A DNA stretch of 63,460 nucleotides from JBOGUF01 sp050696075 (GTDB lineage: Bacteria; Chloroflexota; Chloroflexia; Thermomicrobiales; UBA6265), in assembly GCA_050696075.1 (NCBI GenBank), contig JBOGUF010000175.1, positions 1 to 63,460 of the forward strand, in the 5' to 3' direction. The notes under the pieces were generated by a model that worked only from the letters and a program-made list of their open reading frames with translations, ran no database searches and was not told the DNA's origin. Positions within the stretch are counted from its first letter, which is position 1. Every line of letters starts with the position of its first letter. A program made the position numbers and the translations under genes. This document shows, in pieces, positions 16,933-25,245 of this stretch.

Positions 16933-17616
16933 TCATCGCTCCGTTCCGACTTTGGCCTGGACCTGGCCCGCTGACCGGTACGCCTCCAGGCGCTCGGCCA
17001 GTTCCATCGGGCGGCTGAGCGCGGGGCAGTGCCCACTCTCGATCTCGTCGGGGATGATGCCCAGGCGTTCCCGCACGACCCGGCGCGTCCATGCGGCGGG
17101 GAAAACGCGGTCGTCGCAGCACAGCAGGTACTTCGTCGGCACGACCGGCCATGCCGCGAGCGGCCACGGTTCCTGCCACGGGGTCTCTGCCTGCTTCCGC
17201 CCTTTTGCCAACGCCTCCGCCGCCAGGTCCGGCGCGACGTCGTGGTAGAAGACGGTGAGATCGCTGCCGTCCTCTTGCTCCTCCTGCTGGTAGCCAGTAT
17301 TGGCGAACATCTCCCGCGCCGACTCGCCCGGCGCCGGAACCATCCCCGCCACCAGCACCAGCAGGTCCACCGGCGCCCGATCACAGACGATCGGCGCCGT
17401 GTAGCCACCGAACGATTGGGCCACGACGACCAGGTCGGTGCGGTCGCCGATGGCGTCGACCACCGTGTCGGCGTACACCGACAGTCCGGCCGACTCGTCG
17501 TCGCACGGCAGGTCCACCGCCACAACGTCGTGGCCCCGCTGACGCAACTCGTCAGCCACCAGGTGCCAGTACCAGGCGACGTCGCCGGCGCCGTGGATCA
17601 ATGCATAGGTCGTCAT
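16933..17616 (-). CDS. Alpha/beta hydrolase (MenH/EstC-like)
   Basis: A 227-residue cytosolic alpha/beta hydrolase. It opens with YALIHGAGDVAWYWHLVADEL (oxyanion HG motif), has the nucleophile elbow VVVAQSFGGYTA and ends with the histidine segment IESGHCPALSRPMELAERL, typical of the salicylate/pheophorbide esterase-like group. The ATG at 17616 is preferred to a TTG at 17634. It is the first gene of a coupled set with two PPOX genes. A remnant of a close relative of its C-terminus lies at 32455-32544. Confidence 0.8.
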   Translation of the reverse strand: MTTYALIHGAGDVAWYWHLVADELRQRGHDVVAVDLPCDDESAGLSVYADTVVDAIGDRTDLVVVAQSFGGYTAPIVCDRAPVDLLVLVAGMVPAPGESAREMFANTGYQQEEQEDGSDLTVFYHDVAPDLAAEALAKGRKQAETPWQEPWPLAAWPVVPTKYLLCCDDRVFPAAWTRRVVRERLGIIPDEIESGHCPALSRPMELAERLEAYRSAGQVQAKVGTER

Positions 17617-17715
17617 CGTCAACTTGCCTTCCAACGTCTCGCCATCAGCTATTCGGGTATGGGCGCTCTGGTGCTTCTCCTCGTGTTGTCCGCGCGTTTG
17701 CCGTGCTCGGCGCGG

Positions 17716-18072
17716 TCATTGAGCATCGAGGTCCTCAATGGGGCGCACTTCGATGCTCCCCAGGCGCGCGGGCGGCATCTTCGATGCCACCCGGATGGCA
17801 TCGTTCAGGTCACTCGCGTCGATCAGGTAGAACCCGCCCAACTGTTCCTTCGTCTCGGCGAAGGGACCATCGGTGATGGAGACCTTGCCGTTGCGGACCC
17901 GAATCGTCGTGGCCGCCGCGACGGGTTGCAGAGGTGACGCGTCGATGTAATGACCACTCTGCCGCAGCTCCTCGCGGTAGGCAAGCACCTCCTCCATGAT
18001 GGCGTCGTACTCGCGCGCGGGCAGCGCGTCCAGCTCCTTCTCGTCGTGGTAGACCAGGCACAGGTATTTCAA
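17716..18072 (-). CDS. YciI/DGPF-domain protein
   Basis: A 118-residue YCII-related protein with the hallmark TDGPFAETKEQLGGFYLIDA. Small dimeric ferredoxin-like proteins of this group are typical neighbours and targets of ECF42 sigma factors; their reaction is unknown. A TTG start after GGAGGAGG gives the canonical LKYLCLVYHDE opening; an ATG at 18108 would add 12 unrelated residues. A motif TGTCGA-N17-CGAC lies upstream at 18115-18141, placing a transcript start about 35 bp before the TTG. Two more YciI-type genes are at 35042 and 37714. Confidence 0.8.
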   Translation of the reverse strand: MKYLCLVYHDEKELDALPAREYDAIMEEVLAYREELRQSGHYIDASPLQPVAAATTIRVRNGKVSITDGPFAETKEQLGGFYLIDASDLNDAIRVASKMPPARLGSIEVRPIEDLDAQ

Positions 18073-18114
18073 AGCCTCCTCCGAACCGTGGTACAGCGAC
18101 TGTCGCATGAGGTA

Positions 18115-18141
18115 GTCGTTCGGGGGCGGCCGAAATCGACA
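18115..18141 (-). promoter_or_regulatory. Putative ECF42-type promoter, site 1 (YciI gene)
   Basis: The minus strand reads TGTCGA (18136-18141), 17 bp, CGAC (18115-18118). Three similar sites with the same 17-bp spacer occur at 25188, 34908 and 39643, and the similarity extends through the spacer (CCGAACGACTA). Confidence 0.65.
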
Positions 18142-18198
18142 CCCGATCCGCCGGCGTATTCGCGCGGTGATCGGGTGTGTGGTTCAGTCACGGCGGCG

Positions 18199-18468
18199 TC
18201 AGCTGCCGAATCGTTGCGCGGCGCGCGCCGTCGCTTTTGCGGCTTCGTCCTGCCGATTCTTCGGCGTCGCGCTCGATTCGAGCGAACCAAGCAGCCGCGC
18301 CGCGATCCTGGCGATGTCGTCGACCGCCGCGGCGAAGGCGGCCTCGTTCGCCCTGGACGGTTTGGTAAAACCGCTGATCTTGCGGACGAACTGCACCGAC
18401 GCGGCGCGAATCTCGTCGTCGGTCGCCGGCGGTTCGAAGTTGAAGAGCGGCCTGATGTTCCTGCACAT
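18199..18468 (-). CDS. DUF2277 family protein
   Basis: The 89-residue product begins MCRNIRPLFNFEPPATDDEI and continues FVRKISGFTKPSRANEAAF, which is essentially the DUF2277 consensus. The family is small, soluble and without a known function, and is widespread in actinobacteria and chloroflexi. The frame opens further to a TTG inside the upstream terminator, but the consensus begins at this ATG. It follows a strong terminator, so its promoter must be very close or it relies on read-through. Confidence 0.85.
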   Translation of the reverse strand: MCRNIRPLFNFEPPATDDEIRAASVQFVRKISGFTKPSRANEAAFAAAVDDIARIAARLLGSLESSATPKNRQDEAAKATARAAQRFGS

Positions 18469-18492
18469 AGCGACGTTGCTCCACCCCGCGTC

Positions 18493-18528
18493 GAACAAAA
18501 ACGCCCACTCCCATCATAGGAGTGGGCG
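18493..18528 (-). terminator. Intrinsic terminator after the ArsR-SRPBCC operon
   Basis: On the minus strand CGCCCACTCC pairs with GGAGTGGGCG around a 7-base loop, followed by TTTTTGTTC. This is a textbook Rho-independent terminator 18 bp beyond the SRPBCC stop. Confidence 0.8.
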
Positions 18529-18546
18529 TGCATCGGGTATCAATTC

Positions 18547-19020
18547 TTACATAGTGGCCAGCAACTCGGCCAGGCGGTCCATCGACTCGGCCGCCCCGGC
18601 CTCCATGCCGGAACTGAGCATCCCGTCGCGATCCTCGACCGAATCGTAGTGGCTCGTATTCGTCAGCGTCGTCTTGCCGTCGGCCTCTTCAAGCGTGATC
18701 GTATCGACCGCGATATGGCCCGGCATCATCTCGAACTCAAAGGTGTAGACCAACCGCTCCGGCGGCACGACCTCGCGATACTCGCCGTTGAACGCGTACT
18801 CGGCGCCGTCCGCTTCCCGCTGGATATACCGCCACTTGCCACCGGGTCGCACGTCCATCGTGTCGACGATGGTCGTGCTGCCGCGCGGTCCCCACCACTT
18901 CGGAATGAGATCGGGATCGGTGTACGCCTGGTAGACGAGGTCGCGCGGCGCGTCGAAGACGCGGGTGAAGACGATCTCGCGATCGCTCGGTGTGGAGATC
19001 GTGTAGTTCTTCGTCGTCAT
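18547..19020 (-). CDS. SRPBCC (AHSA1-like/START-type) ligand-binding protein
   Basis: The 157-residue protein has the AHSA1-family order: IVFTRVFDAPRDLVYQAYTD (17-36), KWWGPRG (41-47), GGKWRYIQREADG (60-72) and a C-terminal GMLSSGMEAGAAESMDRLAE helix. The helix-grip fold binds a hydrophobic ligand. Its ATG overlaps the ArsR stop by 4 bp; ArsR-SRPBCC pairs are a very common self-regulated unit in which the repressor controls the pair. A terminator follows. A second such pair lies at 28049-28888. Confidence 0.85.
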   Translation of the reverse strand: MTTKNYTISTPSDREIVFTRVFDAPRDLVYQAYTDPDLIPKWWGPRGSTTIVDTMDVRPGGKWRYIQREADGAEYAFNGEYREVVPPERLVYTFEFEMMPGHIAVDTITLEEADGKTTLTNTSHYDSVEDRDGMLSSGMEAGAAESMDRLAELLATM

Positions 19021-19370
19021 ACCTGCTCCTGCTCCTTCCCTTCTGCTTCTGTTTGCAGCTCGCGGAGGTACTCCTCCAAACGGTCGTACCGCTCTTCCCA
19101 GAACCGGCGATAAAAGGTGATCCAGTCGGCTGCCTCCTTGAGCGGCCCGGCCTCGAGCCGGCAGGGCCGCCATTGCGCGTGGCGGCCACGCGTGATCAAC
19201 CCGGCGCGCTCCAGCACCTTGAGGTGCTTCGAGACCGCGGGGAGACTCATGTTGAACGGCTCGGCCAACTCGGTGACCGAGGCCTCGCCCTGGCTCAAGC
19301 GCGCGAGGATCGCGCGCCGGGTAGGATCGGCAAGGGCGGCGAAGGTGGTGCTGAGGTGATCGGACGCCAT
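19017..19370 (-). CDS. ArsR-family winged-helix repressor
   Basis: A 117-residue ArsR/SmtB-type regulator: FAALADPTRRAILARLSQGE then SVTELAEPFNMSLPAVSKHL, the recognition helix, and a wing GLITRGRHAQWRPCRLE. No metal-binding cysteine pair is seen, so it is of the non-metal group that accompanies SRPBCC proteins. The promoter upstream (TTGACA-N18-TATTAA) overlaps a small palindrome AACC-N4-GGTT at 19396-19407, a plausible autoregulatory operator. Confidence 0.85.
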   Translation of the reverse strand: MASDHLSTTFAALADPTRRAILARLSQGEASVTELAEPFNMSLPAVSKHLKVLERAGLITRGRHAQWRPCRLEAGPLKEAADWITFYRRFWEERYDRLEEYLRELQTEAEGKEQEQV

Positions 19371-19395
19371 CGTGTAGTGAACCTCTTGGATAAAT

Positions 19396-19436
19396 AACCC
19401 ATTGGTTTAATACACCCACCGGCATCGCCTTGTCAA
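19396..19436 (-). promoter_or_regulatory. Sigma70-type promoter and operator of the ArsR-SRPBCC operon
   Basis: Minus strand: TTGACA (19431-19436), 18 bp, TATTAA (19407-19412), followed by the palindrome AACCAATGGGTT (19396-19407), which touches the -10 and the transcript start. Confidence 0.6.
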
Positions 19437-19479
19437 GCGGGACCAATCTTGCACGTATGCTATGGAGATGCCATGGCAC

Positions 19480-20031
19480 TCACTTGGCGACGCGGAACCG
19501 CAGGTGCGTGACGCCGGGGGATTCAGACACCCGCGAGGTCTCCAGTTCCATAGGTGCGTCGCCCAACTGGTCGAATAGTCGGGTGCCGTCGCCGAGGAGG
19601 ACGGAGCGCAGGTCAATCTCCAGTTCGTCCACCAGTCCGGCGTTGATGCACTGCTGAACGGTGCTGGCGCCGCCAATCACCGTGACGTCTTTGTCGCCCG
19701 CGGCCGCCTTGGCTTGGGCGATGGCGCTTTCGATCCCGTCGGTGACGAAGGTGAACGACAGCTTGTCGTTCTCTCCCTTGGCCACCTGATCAGGCGCGCG
19801 GTGCGTGAGGACGAAGATCGGCGTCTGGAACTCGTACCCCGTGAAGTCGCCATCGCCCATGTCGTAGGATCGCCGGCCCATCACCACGGCTCCCGTGCGC
19901 TCCATTGCCTCCTGCACCTCGTCGGTTTCTCGCAGCGCTTCCATATCTGGATAGAGACGGCTCACGTCGCCGTTCCGGTCATTGATAAAGCCGTCCAGCG
20001 ACATTGTCATGCCAGCGATCACCCGTGCCAT
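19480..20031 (-). CDS. DHFR/RibD C-terminal-like reductase
   Basis: A 183-residue protein of the dihydrofolate-reductase/RibD C-terminal superfamily: MARVIAGMTMSLDGFINDRN at the start, AVVMGRRSYDMGDGDFTGY, a TPIFVLTHRAP strand and the NADPH-contacting VIGGASTVQQCINAGLVDE. The biological substrate in this YyaP/YwjB-like group is unknown. AAGGAGGTTGT before ATG fixes the start. It is transcribed away from the VOC gene at 20127. Two more copies of the family lie at 33584 and 34279. Confidence 0.85.
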   Translation of the reverse strand: MARVIAGMTMSLDGFINDRNGDVSRLYPDMEALRETDEVQEAMERTGAVVMGRRSYDMGDGDFTGYEFQTPIFVLTHRAPDQVAKGENDKLSFTFVTDGIESAIAQAKAAAGDKDVTVIGGASTVQQCINAGLVDELEIDLRSVLLGDGTRLFDQLGDAPMELETSRVSESPGVTHLRFRVAK

Positions 20032-20126
20032 ACAACCTCCTTCGTGTTAGCGCTTGACGGCCATTGCTTGAGAGCGAGGGTGTACACTCCGCCACTCGTA
20101 TTGTCCACGCAAGGAGAGGACGACGC

Positions 20127-20498
20127 ATGGACTGGAAGCTGGAACTGATCACGATTCCCGTCTCGGACGTGGACCGCGCCAAGGCCTTCTACGTCGAGCA
20201 GGTCGGTTTCAACGCCGACCACGATCACCGGATCAGTGACGACCTCCGCTTTGTGCAACTCACCCCGCCGGGGTCGGCCTGCTCGATCGCCTTTGGGATC
20301 GGCCTCACCGATGCGGAGCCTGGCTCCGTCAAGGGGGTGCAAATCGTCGTCTCCGACGTGGCGGCGGCGCGGGCGGAGTTGGTCGAGCGCGGCGTCGACG
20401 TCGGCGAGGTTCAAGCATTTCCCTGGGGCAAGTTCGTCTTCTTCAGCGACCCCGACGGTAACGCCTGGGCCGTGCAGCAGTTGCCGGATCGGACGTAG
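20127..20498 (+). CDS. VOC/glyoxalase-family protein (copy 1 of a twin pair)
   Basis: The 123-residue protein is a single vicinal-oxygen-chelate unit: LELITIPVSDVDRAKAFYVE, GFNADHDHRI, RFVQLTPPGSACSIAFG, and VFFSDPDGNAWAVQQLP. Such proteins dimerise around a metal and act in detoxification or antibiotic binding; the substrate is unknown. AAGGAGAGGA precedes the ATG. A near-identical paralogue is at 29035-29406, including the same start region, so the gene was duplicated recently. Confidence 0.85.
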   Translation: MDWKLELITIPVSDVDRAKAFYVEQVGFNADHDHRISDDLRFVQLTPPGSACSIAFGIGLTDAEPGSVKGVQIVVSDVAAARAELVERGVDVGEVQAFPWGKFVFFSDPDGNAWAVQQLPDRT

Positions 20499-20502
20499 GT
20501 CG

Positions 20503-21402
20503 CTAGTGATGGCTCCGCGTGACGCCGTCGCCCCCTCCGCCCGACGTGTGCCGCAAGATAGCGGAGATGACCGTGTCCCAAACCGCCCGCGGCAACTCGT
20601 GGCCCATCTCGTCCAACGCAAGCAACCGGGCGCCGGGGATCTCCTGCGCCAACGCAACGCCGTGCCCAGGGGGAAAGACGGGATCCCTGGCGCCGTGAAT
20701 GACGAGCGTCGGGGCGCGGATCTCGCCGACGTGACCGAGGATCGGATCGCCGCCGTCGATGGCAAAGTGGTTGAGTTGGTTCGACGCGACGTTGACGGTG
20801 CGATCGACGTCGCGACCGGCAAAATCGCGCGCGGCCGCGTCGTCGAAGTCGGGCGATTCCCCCGACATCATGCGCATGGCAGCGACGATGAAGTCGATCA
20901 CCGCCGCCCGATCCGTCCAATCGGGGCTCTGCGCGCCGCTGGCGTAGGCCAGAAACGCCTCCGACATCGACGGCAGTTCGGGGCCGTCAGGGCGGGGTGC
21001 GAAGGGACTCGTCGCCAGCAGCATGAGTGATGCGACGCGGTCGGGATGCTCCAGCGCCACGAGTTGGGCAATCCCGCCGCCCATCGACAGGCCCACGAAG
21101 TGCGCGCCACCCAGGCTGAGAGCGTCGAGCAGGCCGACCGAGTCCTCCGCCAGGTCGCGAAACGTGTACGGCGGCGCTCCCGGCGCGTAGCTGACCGAGC
21201 GGCCGGTGTCGCGATGGTCGTAGCGGATAACGAACCGGGAGCCAGCCGCGAGGCGCTCGCAGAACTCGTCCTCCCACCCGAGCATCGAGCCGGCTGCACC
21301 GGCGATGAGCAGGATCGCGGGGTCGGCGGGATCACCGAAGGTTTGGGCGCAGAGGTCGACTCCATTGGCCCGGACCATCTGCTCGCCAATGCTTCTTGTC
21401 AT
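20503..21402 (-). CDS. Alpha/beta hydrolase
   Basis: A 299-residue alpha/beta hydrolase: AILLIAGAAGSMLGW (oxyanion region), FVIRYDHRDTGRS (typical of the proline iminopeptidase/epoxide-hydrolase-like subgroup), nucleophile elbow VGLSMGGGIAQLV, acid region LVIHGARDPVFP and histidine segment LDEMGHELP. The ATG at 21402 is preferred because GGAG lies 8 bases before it. It follows the serine hydrolase gene at 21434 by 31 bp, so the two are probably co-transcribed. It converges with VOC copy 1. Confidence 0.85.
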   Translation of the reverse strand: MTRSIGEQMVRANGVDLCAQTFGDPADPAILLIAGAAGSMLGWEDEFCERLAAGSRFVIRYDHRDTGRSVSYAPGAPPYTFRDLAEDSVGLLDALSLGGAHFVGLSMGGGIAQLVALEHPDRVASLMLLATSPFAPRPDGPELPSMSEAFLAYASGAQSPDWTDRAAVIDFIVAAMRMMSGESPDFDDAAARDFAGRDVDRTVNVASNQLNHFAIDGGDPILGHVGEIRAPTLVIHGARDPVFPPGHGVALAQEIPGARLLALDEMGHELPRAVWDTVISAILRHTSGGGGDGVTRSHH

Positions 21403-21433
21403 CGTCATTACTCCAGCAGGCGCCCGCGACGCC

Positions 21434-22645
21434 TCAGTCGTCGATCGCCGCGTAGGCGGTGGTCCTGAAGTCGCGCCAGATCGCGGGACCACTCGCGGAC
21501 AGCGTCGAGAACCGGGTGCATTGGGTCATCAGGATGGCGACCACCTCCTCCCGCGGGTCGGAGAACCAGGTTAATTCCAGACCGCCGGCCCAACCGACCT
21601 GGCCGGGGTTCGCCGCGATGTCGTCGCGCCGGGTGACGACGCCCATACCGAATCCCCAGCCGTGCCCTTCGCTCAGGATCGGCCCGGCGGTGGCCCGTTG
21701 CTCTGCCGTCAAATGGTCCATCGTCATCAGCTCGACGACCGGTCGGGAGAGGATCCGTGCGTTCCCGTGCTGCCCCTGGCTGAGAAGCATCTGCCCGAAG
21801 GACAGGTAGTCGTCGATCGTCGAGACGAGTCCCGCGGCCCCGGAGGGAAAGGCGGGCGGGCGGCCCCATTGACTCGCCTCGGCCGCGTCGAAGACGGTCA
21901 GCTCACCGGTTGCGATATCTTCCCAGTAGTCGGTCGTGAAGCGGTCGAGCTTTTCCGCCGGCACGCTGAAGGCGGTGTCCTTCATGCCGAGCGGGTCGAA
22001 GATGCGCTCCCGGAGCACGGTCTCCAACGGCTGACCGGTGACGCGGGCGATCAAGACGCCGAGCACGTCCGACCCCGTGTTGTAGATCCACCGCTCGCCC
22101 GGCTGGGCCATCAGCGGCAACGTTCCCAGGCGGCGCATCCATTCGTCCGGTTCAGGCGGCGTCGACATGCCCGGCGGCCCCTGGCCCAGCTCCAGCTCGT
22201 GGGCGGCCCGCATGATCGGATAGGCGTCCTCGGGAGGCAGCAGCAGGCCGAACCCCATACGGAAGGTGAGCAGGTCGCGCGGCGTGATCGGCCGTTGCGC
22301 CGGCACGGTCTCGTCGAGCGGCCCGTCGAGCCGTTGCAGTACCCGGCGGTCCGCCAGTTCGGGCAACATGGCGTCGACCGGATCGTCCAGCCGCAACCGG
22401 CACTCCTCCACCAGGGTCATCGTCGCCGCGGCCACGATCGGCTTGGTCAGCGAGAAGATGCGGAAGATCGTCTCCCGCCGCATCGGCGCACCAGCGATCG
22501 CCTGCCGGCCGATCGCTTCGACGTGGACCGCGCCCCGCCGGCTCACCGCCGCCACCAGCCCCGGCACCGCGCCGCGATCGACGTGGCCCGCCAGCACGTC
22601 GCGCATGCGGCCGAGTCGTTCCGTAGAGAACCCGTCACTGCTCAT
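21434..22645 (-). CDS. Beta-lactamase-fold serine hydrolase (class C-like esterase)
   Basis: A 403-residue serine hydrolase of the beta-lactamase/EstB/PBP4* family. The catalytic motif SLTK is at residues 65-68, YNT at 188-190, and the C-terminal HGWGFGMGVVTRRDD region supplies the third box. There is no signal peptide, so it is cytosolic. GGAGCATAGCA before the ATG gives MSSDGFSTERLG. It heads a unit with the downstream alpha/beta hydrolase. A closely related Tat-exported copy (26750) and a truncated copy (31982) occur in the window; this is the intact one and ends ILMTQCTRFSTLS plus 20 residues. Confidence 0.85.
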   Translation of the reverse strand: MSSDGFSTERLGRMRDVLAGHVDRGAVPGLVAAVSRRGAVHVEAIGRQAIAGAPMRRETIFRIFSLTKPIVAAATMTLVEECRLRLDDPVDAMLPELADRRVLQRLDGPLDETVPAQRPITPRDLLTFRMGFGLLLPPEDAYPIMRAAHELELGQGPPGMSTPPEPDEWMRRLGTLPLMAQPGERWIYNTGSDVLGVLIARVTGQPLETVLRERIFDPLGMKDTAFSVPAEKLDRFTTDYWEDIATGELTVFDAAEASQWGRPPAFPSGAAGLVSTIDDYLSFGQMLLSQGQHGNARILSRPVVELMTMDHLTAEQRATAGPILSEGHGWGFGMGVVTRRDDIAANPGQVGWAGGLELTWFSDPREEVVAILMTQCTRFSTLSASGPAIWRDFRTTAYAAIDD

Positions 22646-22690
22646 TGCTATGCTCCTCAAACCACCCTCAATTGCGCTGCCGCCCACCGA

Positions 22691-23590
22691 TCAGGACGCG
22701 GGCGGCAGCGATCCGATCATGCCTCGCAAGCTGCTGTCCCAGCCGTGGAGGTCGCCGAAGTCGTCGTAAAACGCGATCAGGACCAGCGCCACCTGGAGCG
22801 CCCGAAGTTCCATGCATCGCGCCAGCATCTCGGGGTCGGGCCGGTGGTGCATGGCGACGGCGTCGGCGTCCATCACCGTTGCCATACCCCATTCGACCGG
22901 GCCGCGCCAGACATCCTCGAAGTCGATCCAGACTAGGCCATCGCGGGTGGCGATCAAGTTGCCGGCGTGAACGTCGCCGTGCAACGGTTGCACGTCGTCG
23001 CCTGGCGTCTCCCAAAGCGGGCGGAGCCGCTCGGCCGCCGCCCGTAACCGGCCGACCTCCGTCTCGCTCAGGATCTTGCCGGCCTGATCAAGGAACTCCA
23101 GCGCACGCGGAATGTCGTTGGCGCCAAGCATCGGGAGCTCACCGGGGTACGTGCGAAGGACGGCGTGCAGATCGACCAGCATTGCCGCGCGGTCGGCCGC
23201 GGTCACGGTCCGGTCCGGATCGGGCTCGACGTAGGTCCAAAAGCTGATCGGGAAGCCGTCGGCTTCGTGCGGGCCGGGCGGCAGTTCGCGGCTCGGTCCG
23301 GCGACAGGCACCCCCTGCTGTTCCAGGTAGGCCGTCACCTCGATCTCGCGCGCGAGCCAGTCCGCAATCGGCGAGCGCAACGTCGGCATGCAGGTCGCCA
23401 CCCGCGCCACCACCGGCGCCGGCCGCAAATGCACCATCAGCGAGAAGAGGTCGTTGAGCACCGCCGGGTTTTCAACGCGGAGGCCATGCGCGCGGGCCAG
23501 GGCGACTGCCGATTCGACGCGGCACCGTGAGCGTTCCTCGCGTCGCTGGCGCTTGTCGTCGTTGGGTGTCGTCACGCCGCTGTCCGGCAC
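22691..23590 (-). CDS. Aminoglycoside-phosphotransferase-family kinase-like protein
   Basis: The 299-residue protein has the APH/choline-kinase fold core: catalytic loop LHGDVHAGN (203-211, Asp206) and the metal-binding IDFEDV (222-227, Asp223). The N-lobe is compact with no obvious glycine loop. Substrate could be an antibiotic or a small hydroxylated metabolite. A GTG start lies 1 bp past the VOC gene stop, with GGAGAC in that gene as ribosome site, so the pair is coupled. Confidence 0.8.
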   Translation of the reverse strand: MPDSGVTTPNDDKRQRREERSRCRVESAVALARAHGLRVENPAVLNDLFSLMVHLRPAPVVARVATCMPTLRSPIADWLAREIEVTAYLEQQGVPVAGPSRELPPGPHEADGFPISFWTYVEPDPDRTVTAADRAAMLVDLHAVLRTYPGELPMLGANDIPRALEFLDQAGKILSETEVGRLRAAAERLRPLWETPGDDVQPLHGDVHAGNLIATRDGLVWIDFEDVWRGPVEWGMATVMDADAVAMHHRPDPEMLARCMELRALQVALVLIAFYDDFGDLHGWDSSLRGMIGSLPPAS

Positions 23591-23591
23591 G

Positions 23592-23963
23592 TCAGTCTCC
23601 CTGGATTACGGACAAGATGTTGCCGGCTGGGTCTGTGAACCAGGCGATCAAGGGACCTCCCCCTCGGAAGATGCCCTTTTCGTCCTGCTCGAAGCCGTCG
23701 TATCGCTCGAAGGAAATGCCCCGCGCGGTCAACCCGTCGACGGCTTGTTCGACGTCGCTCACCGGGAAATTGAGAATCGTGAACGATGCCGGGGTGTGAT
23801 CGTCCTTGGGGTAGACCAGGATGTCGTGGTCGCCGGCGATGTGGAGCGTCAGCACGTCGTTGTTCTCGGACACCCGCAAGCCGAGCGTCTCGCTGTAGAA
23901 CGCCTTTGCTTTCGGAATATCGTCGACCGCGAAGCCGCTGAACGCCTTGGTGTTCGTAAACAT
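23592..23963 (-). CDS. VOC/glyoxalase-family protein
   Basis: A 123-residue single-domain VOC protein: MFTNTKAFSGFAVDDIPKAK, FYSETLGLRV, HDILVYPKDDHTPASFTILN, and the closing WFTDPAGNILSVIQ. It is a different lineage from the twin VOC genes at 20127 and 29035. AAAGGGG precedes the ATG. It is the first gene of a coupled pair with the phosphotransferase-like gene. The ligand is unknown. Confidence 0.85.
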   Translation of the reverse strand: MFTNTKAFSGFAVDDIPKAKAFYSETLGLRVSENNDVLTLHIAGDHDILVYPKDDHTPASFTILNFPVSDVEQAVDGLTARGISFERYDGFEQDEKGIFRGGGPLIAWFTDPAGNILSVIQGD

Positions 23964-24004
23964 GGTTGCCCCTTTCTGCTAACCAATGGGACGGTCCGCC
24001 CCCC

Positions 24005-25111
24005 TTAGCTGCTGGCATACGCTTTCGTGACGATCCCGCCGATCTTATCGGCGGTGTCAAAGGTGGCGGCAAGCCGGTTCTTGGTCAGCGCGAAGGTCGT
24101 GCCGGTCTTGACGTCAGCGTTGGCAACGCTGCCGCCCACACCGCCGACCCCGAAGACGTGCTGGGTTTCGCGCGCGTTCGCCAGGGACTGGCCGATGGAG
24201 TAGCCGAGCCCCCAGGACGTTGGGAAGCCGAAGACCTGATCGACGCCCGACTTCGCCACGGCGGAGACCTCGCGCAGCCGTTCCGGCGAGATCAGGCGAA
24301 CGCCGTCCACCTCGCCCAGCAGCGCGGCGTACATGCGGGCCACGCCGCGGGCGGTCACGGTGCCGCCCGCGGGGATGTTGGCGCTGCGCACGTCGGCACG
24401 ATTGGTCGCCGGCGCGTCGACATCCGGCCCCAGCTTGAGGATCGGCGAATCCGGGGGCACATCGGCAAACATCTCCTGGTTGCCCTCGGTTTCCTCCAGT
24501 TGGGCGAGCCTGCCCTGCTCGGATGCCGGCACGGCGAAGAAGAGCTCGTTGGCGACGCCGAGCGGCTCAGCCACCTCTTCCCGCAGCACCTCCGAGATCG
24601 GTTTGCCGGTGACGCGGCGAATGATTTCGCCGACGATGTAGCCCCACGTTATGGCGTGGTAGCCGATCTTGGCGCCCGGTTCCCACCACGGCTTCTCGTC
24701 GGCGACGATGGCGACCATCTTCTCCCAGTCGCAGAGATCGTCGACTGTCAGCCCGGGCGGCAGGCCCGGCACGCCGGCCGACTGGCTCAGCGCGTGCCGT
24801 ACGGTCGCGGTCTCCTTGCCGTGGGCGCCGAATTCCGGCCACAACTCCACGATCGGCGTGTCGTAGTCGATGAGACCGCGCTCGGCGAGGACGTGGACCA
24901 CCGTCGCGGCCACCCCTTTGCCGATCGAGTAGCTGAAGAACGGCGTGTCGGATGCGACCAGGCGGCCAGTTGCCGGGTCGGCGACGCCCGCGACGGCATC
25001 GACGACCAATTTGCCGTGCTGATAAACGGCGACTTGTAAACCGCGCTCGGCGCCGGACTCGACCAGTTGGTCGATGGCCTGCTGGACCTGCTGCTGAAGG
25101 TCGTTGCTCAT
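24005..25111 (-). CDS. Beta-lactamase-fold serine hydrolase (EstB-like)
   Basis: A 368-residue serine hydrolase with SIGK at 62-65 as the SxxK nucleophile motif, Tyr151 in GYHAITWG as the YxN-like box, and a late GVGGVGGSVANAD turn. The lineage differs from the 21434/26750 pair and resembles LACTB-like esterases. No signal peptide is seen. AAAGGATC before ATG marks the start. The ECF42-like motif at 25188-25214 lies about 80-100 bp upstream, its -35 being TGGCGA instead of TGTCGA. Confidence 0.85.
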   Translation of the reverse strand: MSNDLQQQVQQAIDQLVESGAERGLQVAVYQHGKLVVDAVAGVADPATGRLVASDTPFFSYSIGKGVAATVVHVLAERGLIDYDTPIVELWPEFGAHGKETATVRHALSQSAGVPGLPPGLTVDDLCDWEKMVAIVADEKPWWEPGAKIGYHAITWGYIVGEIIRRVTGKPISEVLREEVAEPLGVANELFFAVPASEQGRLAQLEETEGNQEMFADVPPDSPILKLGPDVDAPATNRADVRSANIPAGGTVTARGVARMYAALLGEVDGVRLISPERLREVSAVAKSGVDQVFGFPTSWGLGYSIGQSLANARETQHVFGVGGVGGSVANADVKTGTTFALTKNRLAATFDTADKIGGIVTKAYASS

Positions 25112-25187
25112 GATCCTTTCCCTTCTCGATAGTCGATTGATCGATCGCTTCGACCGAATCGGGATCGATTGCCCGTCCCACCAGGTA

Positions 25188-25214
25188 GTCGTGCGGAGGA
25201 ACCCACAATCGCCA
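25188..25214 (-). promoter_or_regulatory. Putative ECF42-type promoter, site 2 (serine hydrolase gene), weaker
   Basis: Minus strand: TGGCGA (25209-25214), 17 bp, CGAC (25188-25191). One mismatch to the TGTCGA of the other three sites; the region around CGACTAC is conserved. Confidence 0.5.
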
Positions 25215-25245
25215 GAGGTGCTATTCCACCCTCTCCGCGCTGTCG